Source: Campylorhamphus procurvoides (lineage: Eukaryota > Chordata > Aves > Passeriformes > Dendrocolaptidae). From it: 64,000 nucleotides of DNA. Below are positions 23,778 to 37,700 of the stretch, piece after piece (position 1 is the first letter of the stretch; the number at the start of each line of letters is the position of its first letter). The notes under the pieces are model-generated. The model ran no database searches, was not told where the DNA came from, and saw nothing but the letters and a program-made list of their open reading frames with translations. Where the stretch lies: positions 459,772 to 523,771 of the forward strand of contig WBMV01003373.1 of assembly GCA_013396655.1 (NCBI GenBank). Direction: 5' to 3'. The translations under genes were made by a program, and so were the position numbers.

Positions 23778-26130
23778 ACTTTTCAAAATAGAAATAGATG
23801 TTTCAGTTTTGTTTGAACTTGAAAGCAGTATTTTGTTAGAAGTGAGGATATTCTTTGCATTTTGTTATGTTTATGTGCATATGTGTTTCATTAATGTGCA
23901 TTTATATAAAAAAGTTTATATAAATTTTCACTAATTAAAATTCACTGCAATGTTTCAAAAATATATTTAAATGTCTAGTCTGCAGGAAACCTTGAATTTC
24001 CAATTGATCATATTTTAAATTAATCATCTATGCTTTTGAATAAGGACACTTGAAGACTGAACCCCTGCACTGAACCTGGATAGGCATGCCATCTTTTATT
24101 TCATCTCCTTTTTAGTCACGTGGGCATTTGTACTGCTTTCTTCAGAGGCAGCACTTGGGTAAGCTGAAGTTCCTGCATTCCTGTTGCTAAAAGCAGCTCT
24201 CTGGGTTTAGCTAAATGTTAATACGTGGTACATTTTTACAGCAGTCTCACTGGATTAAGTCAGTAGATACTTGCACTTTTATTTAGAACATCATTTTCAT
24301 TTGTGTCTCTACATAAAATGTGCTGAGGCGTTTTGTTTGTATTAGCAGAAAAGATGAACTTTCCGAATGTTCCTGTGGAAGTGGCAAGGCTCCTGCTTTG
24401 TTCAATGGGAAAATCCAGTCTAGCCTGTCTCTGGGACCCAAACACAAAACTAATCATGTCACACTTAGCTGAGGTGCCATCTGAGGCTGTCTGCCAATGC
24501 TGTTCCAGAAAATGCTCAAATTCAGCTTTCCAAGCTGTCCTTCAAATTCATTCAGACAGCTGGCAAGAAGCTTTTTAAAGCAATGGCAAGTCTGAGATTT
24601 GCTAAGACAGAAGGGGAAGGCAGCTGTTTTTAGCTATCAGAGACAATTTGAATACGATCAAGTATTGCCCGCTAGGTATAGAGAGACTGACCACCACAGG
24701 AACAGGGAGCAGCAGCTTTTACAGAGACACATTAGTGCTTGCTTTGCTGACACTAGGCACATTTGTGTGTACTCATGATATCTTCTTTCTTCACACAGGG
24801 AATCCAAAATATTTGTGAAGTAGCATGTTTCAACCTACGCTGAAATACTCAGAGGCAAGTTGGCTTTCCCTCCCACTTCCATCTCAGAAATCAGTCTGGT
24901 ATTTTGTAGGGTCAATTTTCACTTCAGTATGGCATCATCCTTGTGACTGCTCCATAGACTGTTACTGAGCTAATCCATGCCATGCCACATCCTCAACTCT
25001 TGCTTCTCAGCAGACCTTGGTAAATACAGTTATCTAGAGGATACCATTTGCTACAGCTCATAGATCATATAAACTTTCCGTACCCCCTTTTTAAGTCAAC
25101 CGCATCAAAAGATTTAATTTTCCTGTTCCCTTCCCTTAAGTGATTGGCTATATACAAGCAAAACACTGTCTGATGTTTTGATGTCTGCAGACTTCTTCCC
25201 CTTGCAACTTTGAAAACTCCTTCCTATGTTACCTCTGTGGTGTTTGTTCATCTGGAATTAGAATAGGAAAGCAGTTGTAGCTGTGAGGCTCTTTGTGATG
25301 TAGATAGAAATCCAGCTGCTCCCCTGCGTCCCTAACCCTTTTCCCATTGCTCATAATTCAAATTCCTTTTGGCTTCAATTTTCCACACTCAACTTCAACA
25401 CAAAAGTGATGATGTTGGACGTCTGAGTAAAATCTGTCAAGCCATTTTTGAATTATTCAAGTGTAAAAAAATACTGTCAAATTCTCTGACCAAATATAAA
25501 TAAACAGGGGAAAAATTTAGAACCTTTCTTTTTTCTTTGTTTTTGTTGGGAGGGGGTTTGTTTTGGTTTTGTTGGGTTGGTTTTTTTTTTAGTTGTTTTT
25601 GTTTTGATTTGTTTGGGGGTGGTGTTTTTTTTGTTTTATTATGTATTTTTCTGTGGAAGTCACTGAAGAAAGATTCTCAAGTCTTTTCAGAGGGGTAAGT
25701 TTAGAATGGGAAAAATTGTTACCCTCTGCACAGCAGTAGCTCCCCAGCCCAGCCTCATATCTTTTACTTTTCCCTAGTTCTACAGCCTCACACCAAAAGT
25801 TTATCCCTAAGTGCATGTAGGCAAACAAGGGCGTCATTCCATCTGTGCTGTCTGTGCTGACAGCAGCATAATTTGGGTTTCCTCTCTGCTTGATGGAAAT
25901 TTACCACTGTGCTAAAAGAGGGAAACCCAAAGCAACATGCTGCTCTCTGTTCCAACTGAACTTTGTTCATCCAAACAAAGTGTCTGAAGGGAAGAGAGGG
26001 CAAGGACACTACCTGACAAGGCTTTCCTCTCAAGCACTATCTAGAGCTGTACCTCCAGAGATCCAGAGGAGATGCTTGATGACTAAAGACAGGCAAAAGT
26101 CATATGGATCTTAAAAAAAGAGGGAAAAAA
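23778..26130. other. Non-coding DNA with a G/T-rich low-complexity patch
   Basis: No exon or transposon was recognised. The segment at about 25528-25640 is strongly T- and G-rich on the plus strand, built of TTTTGTT and TTGGG-like words, and is low-complexity. Open frames of 74-82 codons on both strands at 25589-26114 look like chance. Confidence 0.45.
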
Positions 26131-26139
26131 GCCAAAAAG

Positions 26140-27432
26140 TCAACCCAAAGAACTACAGGTTAACCTGTCCCACTTTGGTGATCCCTGGAGAGATAATTAA
26201 GCATGGATTTACAAAGGATGAATTAGGCCTGATCTACCTGATTGCCTCCTATGATCAGGATCTCAGTTTCAGGACAAAGGCAGAGCACTGCATGTCACTT
26301 GACTTGACCAAGGCTTTTGGCACAGTGTTGCATAATATTCTTATATCAAGGTTAGAATGTTATGGTTTGGATGAATGGGCAACCATTCATCTAAAAATTC
26401 ATCCATGAGACCCATAAGTATGACCTAGTAGGTCATACTTTATCTGTAAGCCAGTAACAAGTGGAGTACTCTGGGTCTTCTCCTGCAACCTGTCCTTCTT
26501 AACACCTTTATAAAAGGTCTGACTGCACTTTCACGCAGTTGGAAAATGTATCAGATTGGAGGGCAATTGTTGATGCACTCATGGTGTAGAATTTAGGGCT
26601 GTCATCTCTAGGGACCTAGAGGGGGTGGAGGAATGGGATAGGTGAAACCAGTCGAAAATTAACCAAGTCCTGCCCTTGGACAGGAAGGACAGCCTGGTGC
26701 AAGAACACAGGTTGGTGCCTACCTGACTGGGAGCAGCTCTGCAGGAAGGGACCTGGAGTCTTGACAAGCTGGGCACAAACCAGCAGTGTACCTTGGCCAC
26801 ATGGATGGGCACCTGCACCCCAGACTGTGTCAACATGGGCACAGAAGGGAACCATTTTTCCTGCCCTTCTCGGCATGTCTTAGACCACGTCTCAAATATT
26901 GCACCCACATGGCTTCCCAATACAAGAACAACATCAACAAACTGGAGTAAGTTCAGTTCAGGACGCCAAGCTGCTCAGAGTCCGGAGCACCTGCCTCGCT
27001 GGGGAAACTGAGGGTCCAAGGACTGTTCTACCTGGACAAGAGATGGCTTCAGAGGGACCTAGCAGTAGTCTGCCTGTACCGGCAAAGAGGGCATCAAGCA
27101 AATGGATCCAGTCTCTTCACTGCAGAGTATGAGAGCACACACAATGGGCATAACCTGAAACAAGAGATGTTCTGGGTGGAAAACAGAAAAAGGACTAGAA
27201 CAAGGAAAATAAAATTATTATTTTCATTGTCAGGGCCATCAAGCACAAGGACAGGTTTCCAAGAGAGTCTGTATTGTCTCTCTCCTCTGAGAAAAGTTTC
27301 ACGACCACACTGGATAACGCCTTACACAATTTGGTCTGATCTCACAGCTGACCCCGCTGTAACAAAAGTTTGGAATACAGATCTCCTGAGGTCCCTCCAG
27401 CCTGAATTATCCTATGATCCTGTATTGTATTT
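26140..27432 (+). mobile_element. CR1 LINE copy with 3' end, decayed
   Basis: The element enters in the reverse transcriptase region. Around 26175-26408 the plus strand encodes GFTKDELG and LDLTKAFGTVLHNILI, matching the palm-domain LDFSKAFDTVSH block of CR1 ORF2. The rest is broken by frameshifts but follows CR1 order to a 3' tail at about 27385-27430 (GAGGTCCCTCCAGCCTGAATTATCCTATGATCCTG), the expected avian CR1 terminus. The copy is 5'-truncated and non-functional. Other open frames within it, on either strand, are shadows. Confidence 0.8.
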
Positions 27433-30400
27433 AAGAGTCAACATAGCCTGCCCTCCTAGCTCTGCTGGTGCTAATCTGTACTGTAGCCTGAGGGTTCCCG
27501 TCCTGCAGCCAATGTTGTGTGAGGAGGCAGATGAAGAAACTGTGAGATAACACTGTCTGCAGAGTGGCATGTGGTCCCCACTTGTCTGCTTGCCTTTCCC
27601 TTTAGCCACTCCTGCAATTCCACATGTGGGATTTGGACTACTTTATATCCTATGTAGCAAAAATATTAAAGAAAAATATTTAATTATTTTTAATCCACTA
27701 ATAAGCCCTGCTAATTCCCTAAGTGTAAGAGTAAGATCCAGTGACTTGGAACTTGGGAATATACTTGTTGACATTTTTTTCAAGAAGAGGAATTTAAGCC
27801 AGAGCTACTATTATTTCTAAGACATTTCCCTCCCTGCAACCAGAAGGTGACAGTTTGTTTTGTCCCAAAGCAAATTCAATCAAATTCAGTGACATAGATC
27901 TCCTTTTTTTCCCTAAAGTCAGCAGTGGCCATATTAGTCTAAGAAAGAAATTGGGACTTCTAGGGTATGAAATATTAAATATCACAGAACATGAGGGCCA
28001 CTATTATTCTTACTTGAATATGACAAATTTTAATATGTGAGCAAATCATAATTTTCCATACTCTTTCAGAACCTCAGTGAAGTAACTGGGTTTTCCCATC
28101 CACTGCCAGCTGGCACTGATTCAGACTTAATGTGCAGTAGTGGAAGTAAGACTGGTAGGTTTGAGTCATATTTCAGTCATGACAATAGATCAGTTTGTAT
28201 TAGAGAAGCAGTGGATATGGTTGTAAAGAAGATTAATTCCCAGGTAAATGAAGCTGAAATGGATAATGAAAGACTGTAATAATGAATGGTTGTGTGAGAG
28301 CAAAAGGAAACTAAAACTGCTGGATAAGGTAGTGAATGTCATATCAGAACATGTCTGGAAACAATAATGGAAGATGGAAAAGCTAAGATCCAAAGTAGCA
28401 GAACAAGATCTTTTCCAACAACTTGAGTACAAAACTGGAGATTAAGTAAGAATTTAGATGGCTAACCAGGAAGATTAAGCACTTAGGTACCTGGGAACAG
28501 TATTGGACCAATGCTTTCGTCTTCAAAATGAGGTTTATAAAAATTTATTTCATTAAGAGGTATATTTGCCAATAGAAGTAACAAATATTTTAATGTAACA
28601 TAGGAGAAAGCCATCTACAGTATGCAATGAGTTTTACTACTCTCATACAGTTCAAAACATTATTGAGTTGTAACAGTGGTATGTGACAATGATTAGGTGG
28701 TATTAATATTATCTATTTTCCGTAATCCAAGAATGTCACAGGACAATTAATAAGAGTGATAAAATACCTGCAGCTGGAATAAGAATATGTTTTCTCTTAG
28801 TTCCTTCTAAGTTCTCATGTATTTAAAAGGAAGACTTTTTTATTATAAAAACAAGAAAAGTGAAAAAAAAAAAAAAGAAATTGCCTGAATGTATTAGCAA
28901 GTGAAAAATATGCTCAATTTTTCAAACTAACTATTAAGAGGCTTATTCTTAAATGAACTTACTTTGGCATGTATGTCCTCCTCAATATCAGTAGAGTCAT
29001 GGTGTATTCACAATGAACACAAAGATATTACAAGATACTACAACCAAGAGAATAAAACCCTATCAAGTAAGGTTATATTGCCTTGGAGTGTCTTCTTGCC
29101 AGACCTGTTTGAATACTTTTGAAAAAGGGATTTTGACTTGGAAAGTGGGATCTACATGCATGATTTGAAGTCTGAAAACCATGGCTAGGAAGGAGAAGAG
29201 TAAATTCACTCTGTTTAGTGAATGTAAGTCTACAGAACTTTATCACTATCCTGTGATATATAAATGAACTTTAGTGTAACAAGACTTGCAAAGAAAACTG
29301 CAAAAAGAGTAACTAGATATATTTTGTTTAGTGTCAGGATACATACTGATCATTTTCTGATTTTGGTCCCAACCATGGTTTTGTTATGTTTTCTTCAGGC
29401 TTATAGCACTGGAATGAGGCTGAACTAGGAAAAGCTCAGGAGAAAAGCAGTTGCACCTGAAATCATCAAAAACCAGTCACTGAACTTGCCAACATGTATG
29501 GCTTCAGGTACCCTAAGAGAGAACAAAGAGGCAAGGAGTGTTGCAGAGCTCCTGTCCTTTATTACTTAGCTTGATTTAAAGAATTCACTTATCACTCATG
29601 TAAATGTGATATTAAGACTATAATGTTACCTCTCAGCATAAAGCCTTAAGGCATTTTACTGGTAAGGAAAACTTAGAACTAAGCTTAGATTTTAGAAATA
29701 AAAAAAAAATGACAAGTATTTTGAAAAAAAAGAAGAAAATATCTTTTGGACATTACTGAAGAGCATGGCACTCTATTTAGTTTGTGTTAAGGATAATGTA
29801 GAGGTATTGATAGACCCAGTCCATAAGAAAGTATGGTTGATGAACAGATCTCTTTGTACAAATACAGTAAACGGAAGGATGACAGTTCACCTCATCTGGA
29901 TGGATATAGCATTACCCAAAAGCTTAAGTGCTCTTTAAATAGCTTATGTCCATTTGCTCTCCTTGGGTTTTTGTTTGTTGGGTTTTTTTCTTTTTTACAT
30001 GGCAAAGTTAGTTTTGTCCCTAATACAGAAGGCTGAAACAGTCACTGTCTTGTTCACCAGGAAGGAAAAGTAGCACACAATTCTGATTGAGATAGGTACA
30101 GGGTGGTCTACAGTACAGTCTGCGATGAAAATGGATTTAGGCCAGGATTTGAGCTTTCAGTTTCCTGTGAGTTCTTCAGTTAAGTAATCCCTCATTGTTT
30201 GAGACCCACACTGAGTGAGAGTGCTTTAGCAAGGTCATTAGGATTGTGCTGGTCTTACTCCTGTGCTCCTCCAATCTTCCCATAGCAGTCTGATTCCAGA
30301 TGCAGAGACAGAAACACAGGAATGTTAAGCCAGGTAATTGTGGAGTGGTCTCAGGGCTAAAATCATTTTAGATGTGACAAAGTGCATATCTACATCCTTT

Positions 30401-33400
30401 TTCATGTGTTGAATTACTTTGAACATTTCCAAAAACAGTGTAAAGTTGACAGCAAGTGGACACAAAATTTTGAAGGCCATCAAATTAAAGGATAATTGAA
30501 TACTGAATAAGCATTTTCCAAGAAAACATGTTTACTTGTCTAGAAGTATCCTGGGTGTCAAAACCCCATTTTTAAAAGACAAATGACTCCTCAGGAAAGC
30601 GGAAGAACTGTGCAGGCCAGGCACTTCCCTTAAGCTATTACAGTGATTGACTCAAAAGGTTTGTTAGTTTAAGAGACTTCTAGCAGGAACTGGAGCACCC
30701 TGTATACTGTTTATGTTTTAAGAAAACATGGACTGTGTTGATTTACAGCTCTCTGTATTTCTTCTTCAAGCAAAAATACAGACTCCAGATGATTTCACTG
30801 GGGAGGGGGGGAGAGAGGGAAAAAAAAAAAGACAAAACCAAAACAAAAGAAACACAAAATAAATGAACCTCCACAAAATTCTTAACTCTAGAGTTAAACA
30901 ACACGACAGTCAGGCAAGTAGCAGCATTCAATTTCCTAGTTTCACCATCTGCTTTTTAACTTTACTCCCTATGTACAAACCTAAAAATTTTAGAAGGGCA
31001 GAGGGTTACCATTACTTCAGATAACTGGTATTTTAAATATGTCAGAAATACCATGAGCACTGGCAGGAAGCCATTAGCTGCAAACAAGGAAGCAAAATTT
31101 GTCTTCTCAGGTTTATGGTGAAAAATCCATGTATTACACTGAACCCCTGCACAGGAAGAGTCTTTAGAGAGCAATTCAGTTCCTCAAAGTTTCATATTTT
31201 CATCAGAATATTCCACTACCTTGTGTATCTTAAATAGCTGCTTGTGCAAGAGAATTCATAAAGAGAAACAGAGCTCCTACTGCATGAACCCTGACTTCAT
31301 GCTTCTGAGAACAAACTTGTACGTAAATCCCTGCTTTTGAATGGCATTTGCATTGGGTTTGCTTTTTGTTTCGGGTTTTGTTGTCAGTTTGTTTGTTTGT
31401 TTTTTTAATTGTGTTAATCTTGTCATTCTCCCATTTGGTAAGACAAAATTTTGATTTAGGTTCATGAGCACAAAGGCGCTTCTTCAATTTGGTCCACTTG
31501 TTAAGGGATAATCTTAAAACCTTTAGTTACTGTGTCACAGAGTGCAGTAACTAAGCCTCTGAAGTCGAATATGCCACAAAAGATACTTTTACACGAACAA
31601 CTTAGAATTAAAAAGGAAATAAATCCAAGCCTTTCAACATGCAGTGTAGCCCAGGTGAGTCCAAGGGAGGAGAAGGGGTGTGCATAAAGGTCCACACATA
31701 GGATCCATGAGCAGGTCTTTGTTAACAAATATATTTCTTCATGTAGGCATTTCTGAGTGACATCTAGGATAGTCTGACTGAAGGAAATAGGAATTTCTGC
31801 ACCCGTTTAGTCTGAAGTGAGAGTTCTGCACACATGAATGAGACTCGTACCCTCTCTACCAAGTCATATGTATTTTGTTTTGCTCTGGGGAGACCCCATC
31901 AGCCTCAGTTGAAGGGAGGGTGAGAATTTAGTGGCATGAACTTTTTAAAATTCAACATAGCTTCTACTATTCATTTTTAATTTGCTGCTTCTTTCATCAA
32001 AATTGTACTTATAAAGTAAAATTTAATTTATCCCATATAATTAATCTGAACTAATATTGCTTGGATAGTTCTTAGAAATGTGATATTAGTGTTGGCAGAG
32101 TTTCCCCTATTGTCCGCCATGTTCTCTAAAATTATGCCAAGCCACAAGTTAGGTCATCACTGCTTTTATAGACTCAAGTAAAGCTATCTAGCAATAGTAT
32201 GCTTTTGGCAATTTTAGAATTGCTATTTTAAAGCCCCTTTGCCTGGAGCTATCTAGTCTCAGGGGTTACAAAAGGAATCCTAGACTTTCCAATATAGCAT
32301 CCCAGACAAGGATGTATCCTGACTTTACAGTAATTGAGAATAGCCATAGGATTAGACCATCATTTGATACTGTGTTTGGATAAGACCCTCAATTTAGATG
32401 TTATTCATATCAGATGGGTTTTTCTCATGAAGCATATTTAGGGTTTCAATAGCTCAAGCCAGATGCCACATCAAACTTTCTCCATGCTATACATAGCCAC
32501 CATCAGGCACAACTGCACCAGCACAACCCCCGCAAGGTCCCTGTGGCAGCAGTAGAGCTTAGCACCGTTCCAAGCAGGTGCAAATTGAACTGGAGCTGCA
32601 GCTCGATCACTGCAGGACTAGTGCTAGAGCAGATCACAGGTTGCCAGTACCTAATGTGTGACATCAGATGAAGCTCAGGTATTTGTTCTCTGTTCATCTG
32701 TATTTATCTAAATCATGGACTGAAAATCTTTAAATGGACTATTATCTTAGTTAAATGAGACTCTGGGCCTTTTTCTAACATTCAGAATGCTGAGTCAGCT
32801 TACTCATGAGTGAGGTCTTACCCATCAGGTCTCTATAGACAGCCTGGTATGTACAAGAACTGTATTGCAAGAATCCAAATATGGAGAATCAGCTTCATGT
32901 AGAAGAAAATATTTCACGGTGAGCAACTCAATCAATATTGATTATGTTCACTGTTGCCTTCTGAGATTGATCCAGTGTATATTGGCTGAACCTTTTAGAT
33001 GAGGTGTTGATACTTATAATACTCAGACCTTCACCTTTTAGTGTAGTCTTTAGACGACTGTTGAACACATCCAGCTACAGCTCTGACATTAATTGGTGAT
33101 ACCAAATATTTTATGCAACAATTAAAGATTAAATGTATCTGCAAAATACACAGTGGTCTGCACATTAACATTTGAACTGTAATTACATTTCTTTGCAGAA
33201 GCCATGATGGACTGCCCTTAAAAATGTATATATAGACTATTTCTATTTCACACATGGCAGCAACTTCCAGCCAGATCCCACAGAACAATTACTTAATTTG
33301 GTTATTAGGTAGATGGCCCACATAACCGTATTTACCACATTTTCTTACTCTGTTCAAAAGGATAACTAATTAGAAGCAGCTCATCCAAACATATTAGAAA

Positions 33401-33715
33401 AGAGCTGAACGTGACACCTGCTGTGTGTAGTGTGTGTGCTGCATACACAAACAGTGCAGAATTGCACAGTGCAGAAAGTCAGCACGTGGCTGATGAATGA
33501 CTGCATTTGCAGAACAGCAAGCTTTTGGCATTTCACATATACTGAGGTAAACAGAGGTTAATAGTTTTGAAATTATCTGTTTTATACTAAAAGCCAAACC
33601 AGCAGCTTTGTTTTTGATATGTGTTCTGCCCTGCATTGTCACCCCTTGGCAAGGGCTTTCTTGCAACCATTAAACTTTACGTTGGATGAAGAGATACTTC
33701 CTTTTTCTTTTATTA
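27433..33715. other. Long non-coding stretch, nothing recognised
   Basis: About 6 kb of AT-rich sequence with no supported exon, RNA gene or transposon. Homopolymer A tracts occur at about 28863-28876, 29700 and 30820. Short open frames are at chance level. Very old, unrecognisable repeats may be present. Confidence 0.45.
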
Positions 33716-34780
33716 GAAACCTCCCTGCTTCTAATCTTGTATGATGAACAATTCTTCTTTTCTTGGGAGGACAGTCAAACAGTCAATACCCCTTCACCAT
33801 GTCTAGACTACTCAATATTTTGTAAGACTCAGTCTCTCTCCAGTTATCCCTTTTCCAAACTGAAGAGTCCTGGTCTGAGTGAGGAAGATCTTCCACACCT
33901 TTCTGGCATTCACTAGACCTCTTCTAGTTTTGTTTCATCCTTTTTGAGTTGAAGGAATAGAACTGCACAGCATGTTTATAATGGGGGTGTGCCATGGAAG
34001 TATTCAGTGACATACTGATGTAGTCTGTCTTCTACATCTTTGCTAGTAACTGTCAGCAGTATCCTTGCTTGCTGATTCCTAGTGAGCTGATACATCCATG
34101 CATTAGTAAGTAAATTCCTATCTGTGAGTTATAATAGTTTGTTCAAAATCCATCAGTTACTATTTAAATTGGGAGTGCATACCTTCACGAACACCACTTA
34201 AAATCGAATTTCAGCCTTTGTTTGAAATTCCAGTCACTCAGTCCAGTAAGGGCTACAAGCAATTCATTCTTTCTATTCTCTACAAACTGACATAATTGGA
34301 GGACTTTCTCACCTTGCTGATTTGTGCCCTTCCATTTTTTTAATGACTGTGCTGAGCAGCCGATCTCATTACATCAGCCTTACCACATTTCACTATAATG
34401 TACTGCTGATCTTCCTCTCCATGGCTAAAAATAACCTTTTTCTCCTATTCTTGTATATTAACTATTTAATTATCTTCTCTTGAACGCAAAGGCTGCCTCA
34501 TTTCCTTGAGAGCTTTCTGGAAATCCAGGAAGACTAAGTCAGACTGCACCTTCAAAAGTTCCAAGAGATTTATGAGATGTGGCTTCCTTTACAAAGAAAC
34601 GTTTATCCTCTGAAGTGTGCCATTTCTCTACATGTGCACGAATTCTTCTACTGGTTCTATAACATAGCTCTGCAGCAACAGCCGACTCACTGATCAAGTT
34701 TCCTGAATCTTCCCTGGAATTCTTTCAGCAACTTCAGCAAGGAAGTTTACCCAGATAATTTTAACCTGTTAGGAAAAATC
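33715..34780 (-). mobile_element. Ancient CR1/L3-like LINE remnant
   Basis: Read on the minus strand, the sequence around 34495-34560 encodes VFLDFQKAL, matching the LDFxKAF block of a LINE reverse transcriptase. At lower coordinates it follows the order of the 3' half of CR1/L3-type elements. This includes the region near 33955-34030, whose reverse complement corresponds to the conserved block ending in a VQF-type motif. Divergence is high, so the element is much older than the 20.2, 51.4 and 63.7 kb copies. Boundaries are approximate. Confidence 0.6.
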
Positions 34781-37700
34781 CACATGCTAATCCAAACAAA
34801 TCAAGATATTTATGGGTTTCTTGCTGAAATCCTACACAGATTATATTAGGAAAGTCATACGCTAGCATGCAAAATCTTCTGCATTGTCCTTCATTAACTT
34901 ACTGTAGTAGTATAAGCAGAAGGGGACAATTTAGAAAACCCTGATAGAAAAGGGATAAAAGACTCTCAGAGATCAATCTCAGGTTCAAGAGAGGCTGTCT
35001 TTATGTATAACAATGATTACAGATATATTAGATATGTATATTCTTCCAGAATGAGTATTTTCTAAAAGGATATATCATCTGGAAATGATAACTACTGTCT
35101 TATCTCACTTTGTCACTGTGAGAAAAAAATTTCATTAATGCTCAAGGCATGTTGGTATCCCATGATGCTCCAAGAGTGGGTGCAGGGCACAATAAAGCAG
35201 TCAGTTACTGATAAAGCAGATATGTTTCATCTCATATTACAAATATTATACTAAAAAACAATGTATTGAGGACAAAATGTTAGAGGTCACAAGATCCCAG
35301 CACCCCTGATCAGGTGGTATTTCAGATGCTTCAGTACTTGTGAACTGGGCTTTGTAACATTTGCAGAAATGCTGAACAAACACTGCAAGAGTTTTTCTGG
35401 GCACCCTGTTTTGAAAACAGAATTATTGTGTGTCTAAACTTTTCTTACAGCACAGTGACTTGAAGATTCTTCTCATTTCTTAAATATCTCAATCAGAATA
35501 TTAGTTGCTGTCACTGACAACAACTGGAAATGCTGCAACATAAAATGACACCCTATGTTACCTCATTCTCATCAGTCACACACTGTAAAGTGTGATTACA
35601 ATTTGAAAAGAGAGCCATATATTTTGAAATTAGCATTCATTGGAATACTGATGCAAAAAAATTAATGTCAAGTGACTTTAGTGCTTCAGGGGCATTTGAT
35701 CAATAGGGCATTACTGCATAAACTGTAGTGTGTAACTAATACAAAACTAACTAACCATTCCACTGCAGTGGGCAGTGGAAGCTTTAATGTTGGCAAGGTC
35801 TTGGCTGTACTCCTCTGTTATGCTGGAAAAATTAATATCTGCCATTGTTGTTCTGGGAATGAATATGGCCAGGGACAAACTGCCAAAAAAAGAAAAATAA
35901 TTCCAGGCAATCTCAATATATATTTCTTCACTATTAACATTACCCACTGGCAGCTTAAGCTCCTGACTAAAACAAGCCTGTGTATAGTCATCTTGCAGGC
36001 TACAGTGAAAAAATGTCAGAAAGAAGAAGAAAAATATTTCTTTAATAGTGCTGATTTTCTAAATCATTGTTTAAAATCTTCCTGAAAGATCTGAGAGCAT
36101 CTTTGAAGTTATTGTCAAACACAGCTATATGCTACACACTCAGGGTTTTAGCTGCATGTATGCAAAAAATTCTCTTTGTGTGTGGCCACAGATCAACTAA
36201 TGTTGATAAAGCATCTCTTTGGACAAGCAAATGGAAAACGAACCCATCAAATTCTGTTAAGTAAAAAGACACATCTACTTGCTCAGTGAGTCTCTGAGAC
36301 ACAAAATGCTGGAGACTGGGAGAGCCCTGAGAAGACATATCATACATAACGGCCCCAGTCTTGCATTCCTCCTGTGTCTGTTGTGGGTTATTGCTTTTCC
36401 CTTAAGCACAAGAGCTAGTCCCTACAGAATACCAAATAGGGGTAGAGACACACCAAAAAGGAGAGGCAGCAATCTCAGGAAAAAGGACAAGTGATCCCAC
36501 AGAAGATAAACGTAAAAAGGATGGGGTGAAGGACTAAAGACTCAAAAATGCAAAATAGCTAGAGAAGGTGCTTAGATGAGGTCTCCAACAGAGATGGAAG
36601 AGGAAGCAGTGGATGCTGCCAGGATACTCTATTTTGATGTATGACAGAACAAGGGAACAGAAATAGCACCCACAATTGCGGAGGCCTCTCCTTGTTATGC
36701 TACTTCTTTCCACTGAAGTGGGTGGTCAGTTTGGTCTGGACAAGGAAAGCATGAATGAGGATGTCAGGTATGAGAAAACAAGGGAGACAAGTGCAGCCAG
36801 AACCTCAGCAACAGGGCTGGATTAAAAGGAAAGACTACAGCCTGAGGCACTCCATATACTCCCCTTTGCCATGAATCAGACAGCATAGCTGAGTTTTCAA
36901 GTCCTCTGATCTGTAGAAAAAACATACATCAAGCTTAGGTCATAGTCTAATGTCCCAAATCACAAATCCAATAATGAGAAATTTTTCTTTTATGACCTTG
37001 AAAAAATTGTCCAAAATAATATTCTGTATTATAGTGGGTTTTCCAGTAACAGAAACCAAAAGGAAGCTGTTCTGAAAGCTTGGTTACGGTGAATTAAGAA
37101 ATGCAAAGACTGTATTCCAATTGTGTAAAATGTGACATTTGGGATATTTGTGTAAGCTGTGAAGCTATCTCAACAGTTCTGTGGCCAAGCACCCAGTTAA
37201 AATTATTTAAACTAAAATTCTTCCTGTAATTGTACTCGTGTGTCTCTTAGGAATTGCAACAGTTGTTTCATTAGTATTTGTAGAGCATCTGGATATCATG
37301 ACCAAAAGAAACTGAAATGGTAGGTACTATTTTGTCCCAATTCTTTGCTATTGACTGTGACTATAACACCACAAGCTCTAAATATTCTTTACTATACTAT
37401 AGAGCTTTCTCCTCCTTATTTGAAAGTGGCAATACTACCATAATTTATTTTTAAAAATAAGACTCCATTCCTTCTACTTTTGTCTGTTCAGCTGCCTTCG
37501 TTCTGACAGCATTGTGTCCCAAAAACATCCCCTTTTTGGCAAGTACGTGCCTTCATTTACATGGCAACACTATTGGAAACAATAAAAAGTTGCGGCTTGG
37601 GAACTCTGCCATATATGGATAACATTTTAGCTGTGCCTTTAGATGTAAATGATAGAATTAATTGCTTCTTCAGCATATTGGTGAGAAATGCTTTGAGCTG

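Noticed and set aside
36279..36494. 71-codon frame with hydrophobic segment and basic tail
   Set aside because: Resembles a small membrane protein superficially, but has no recognised family, no promoter and no splice support. Chance frames of this size are numerous here.
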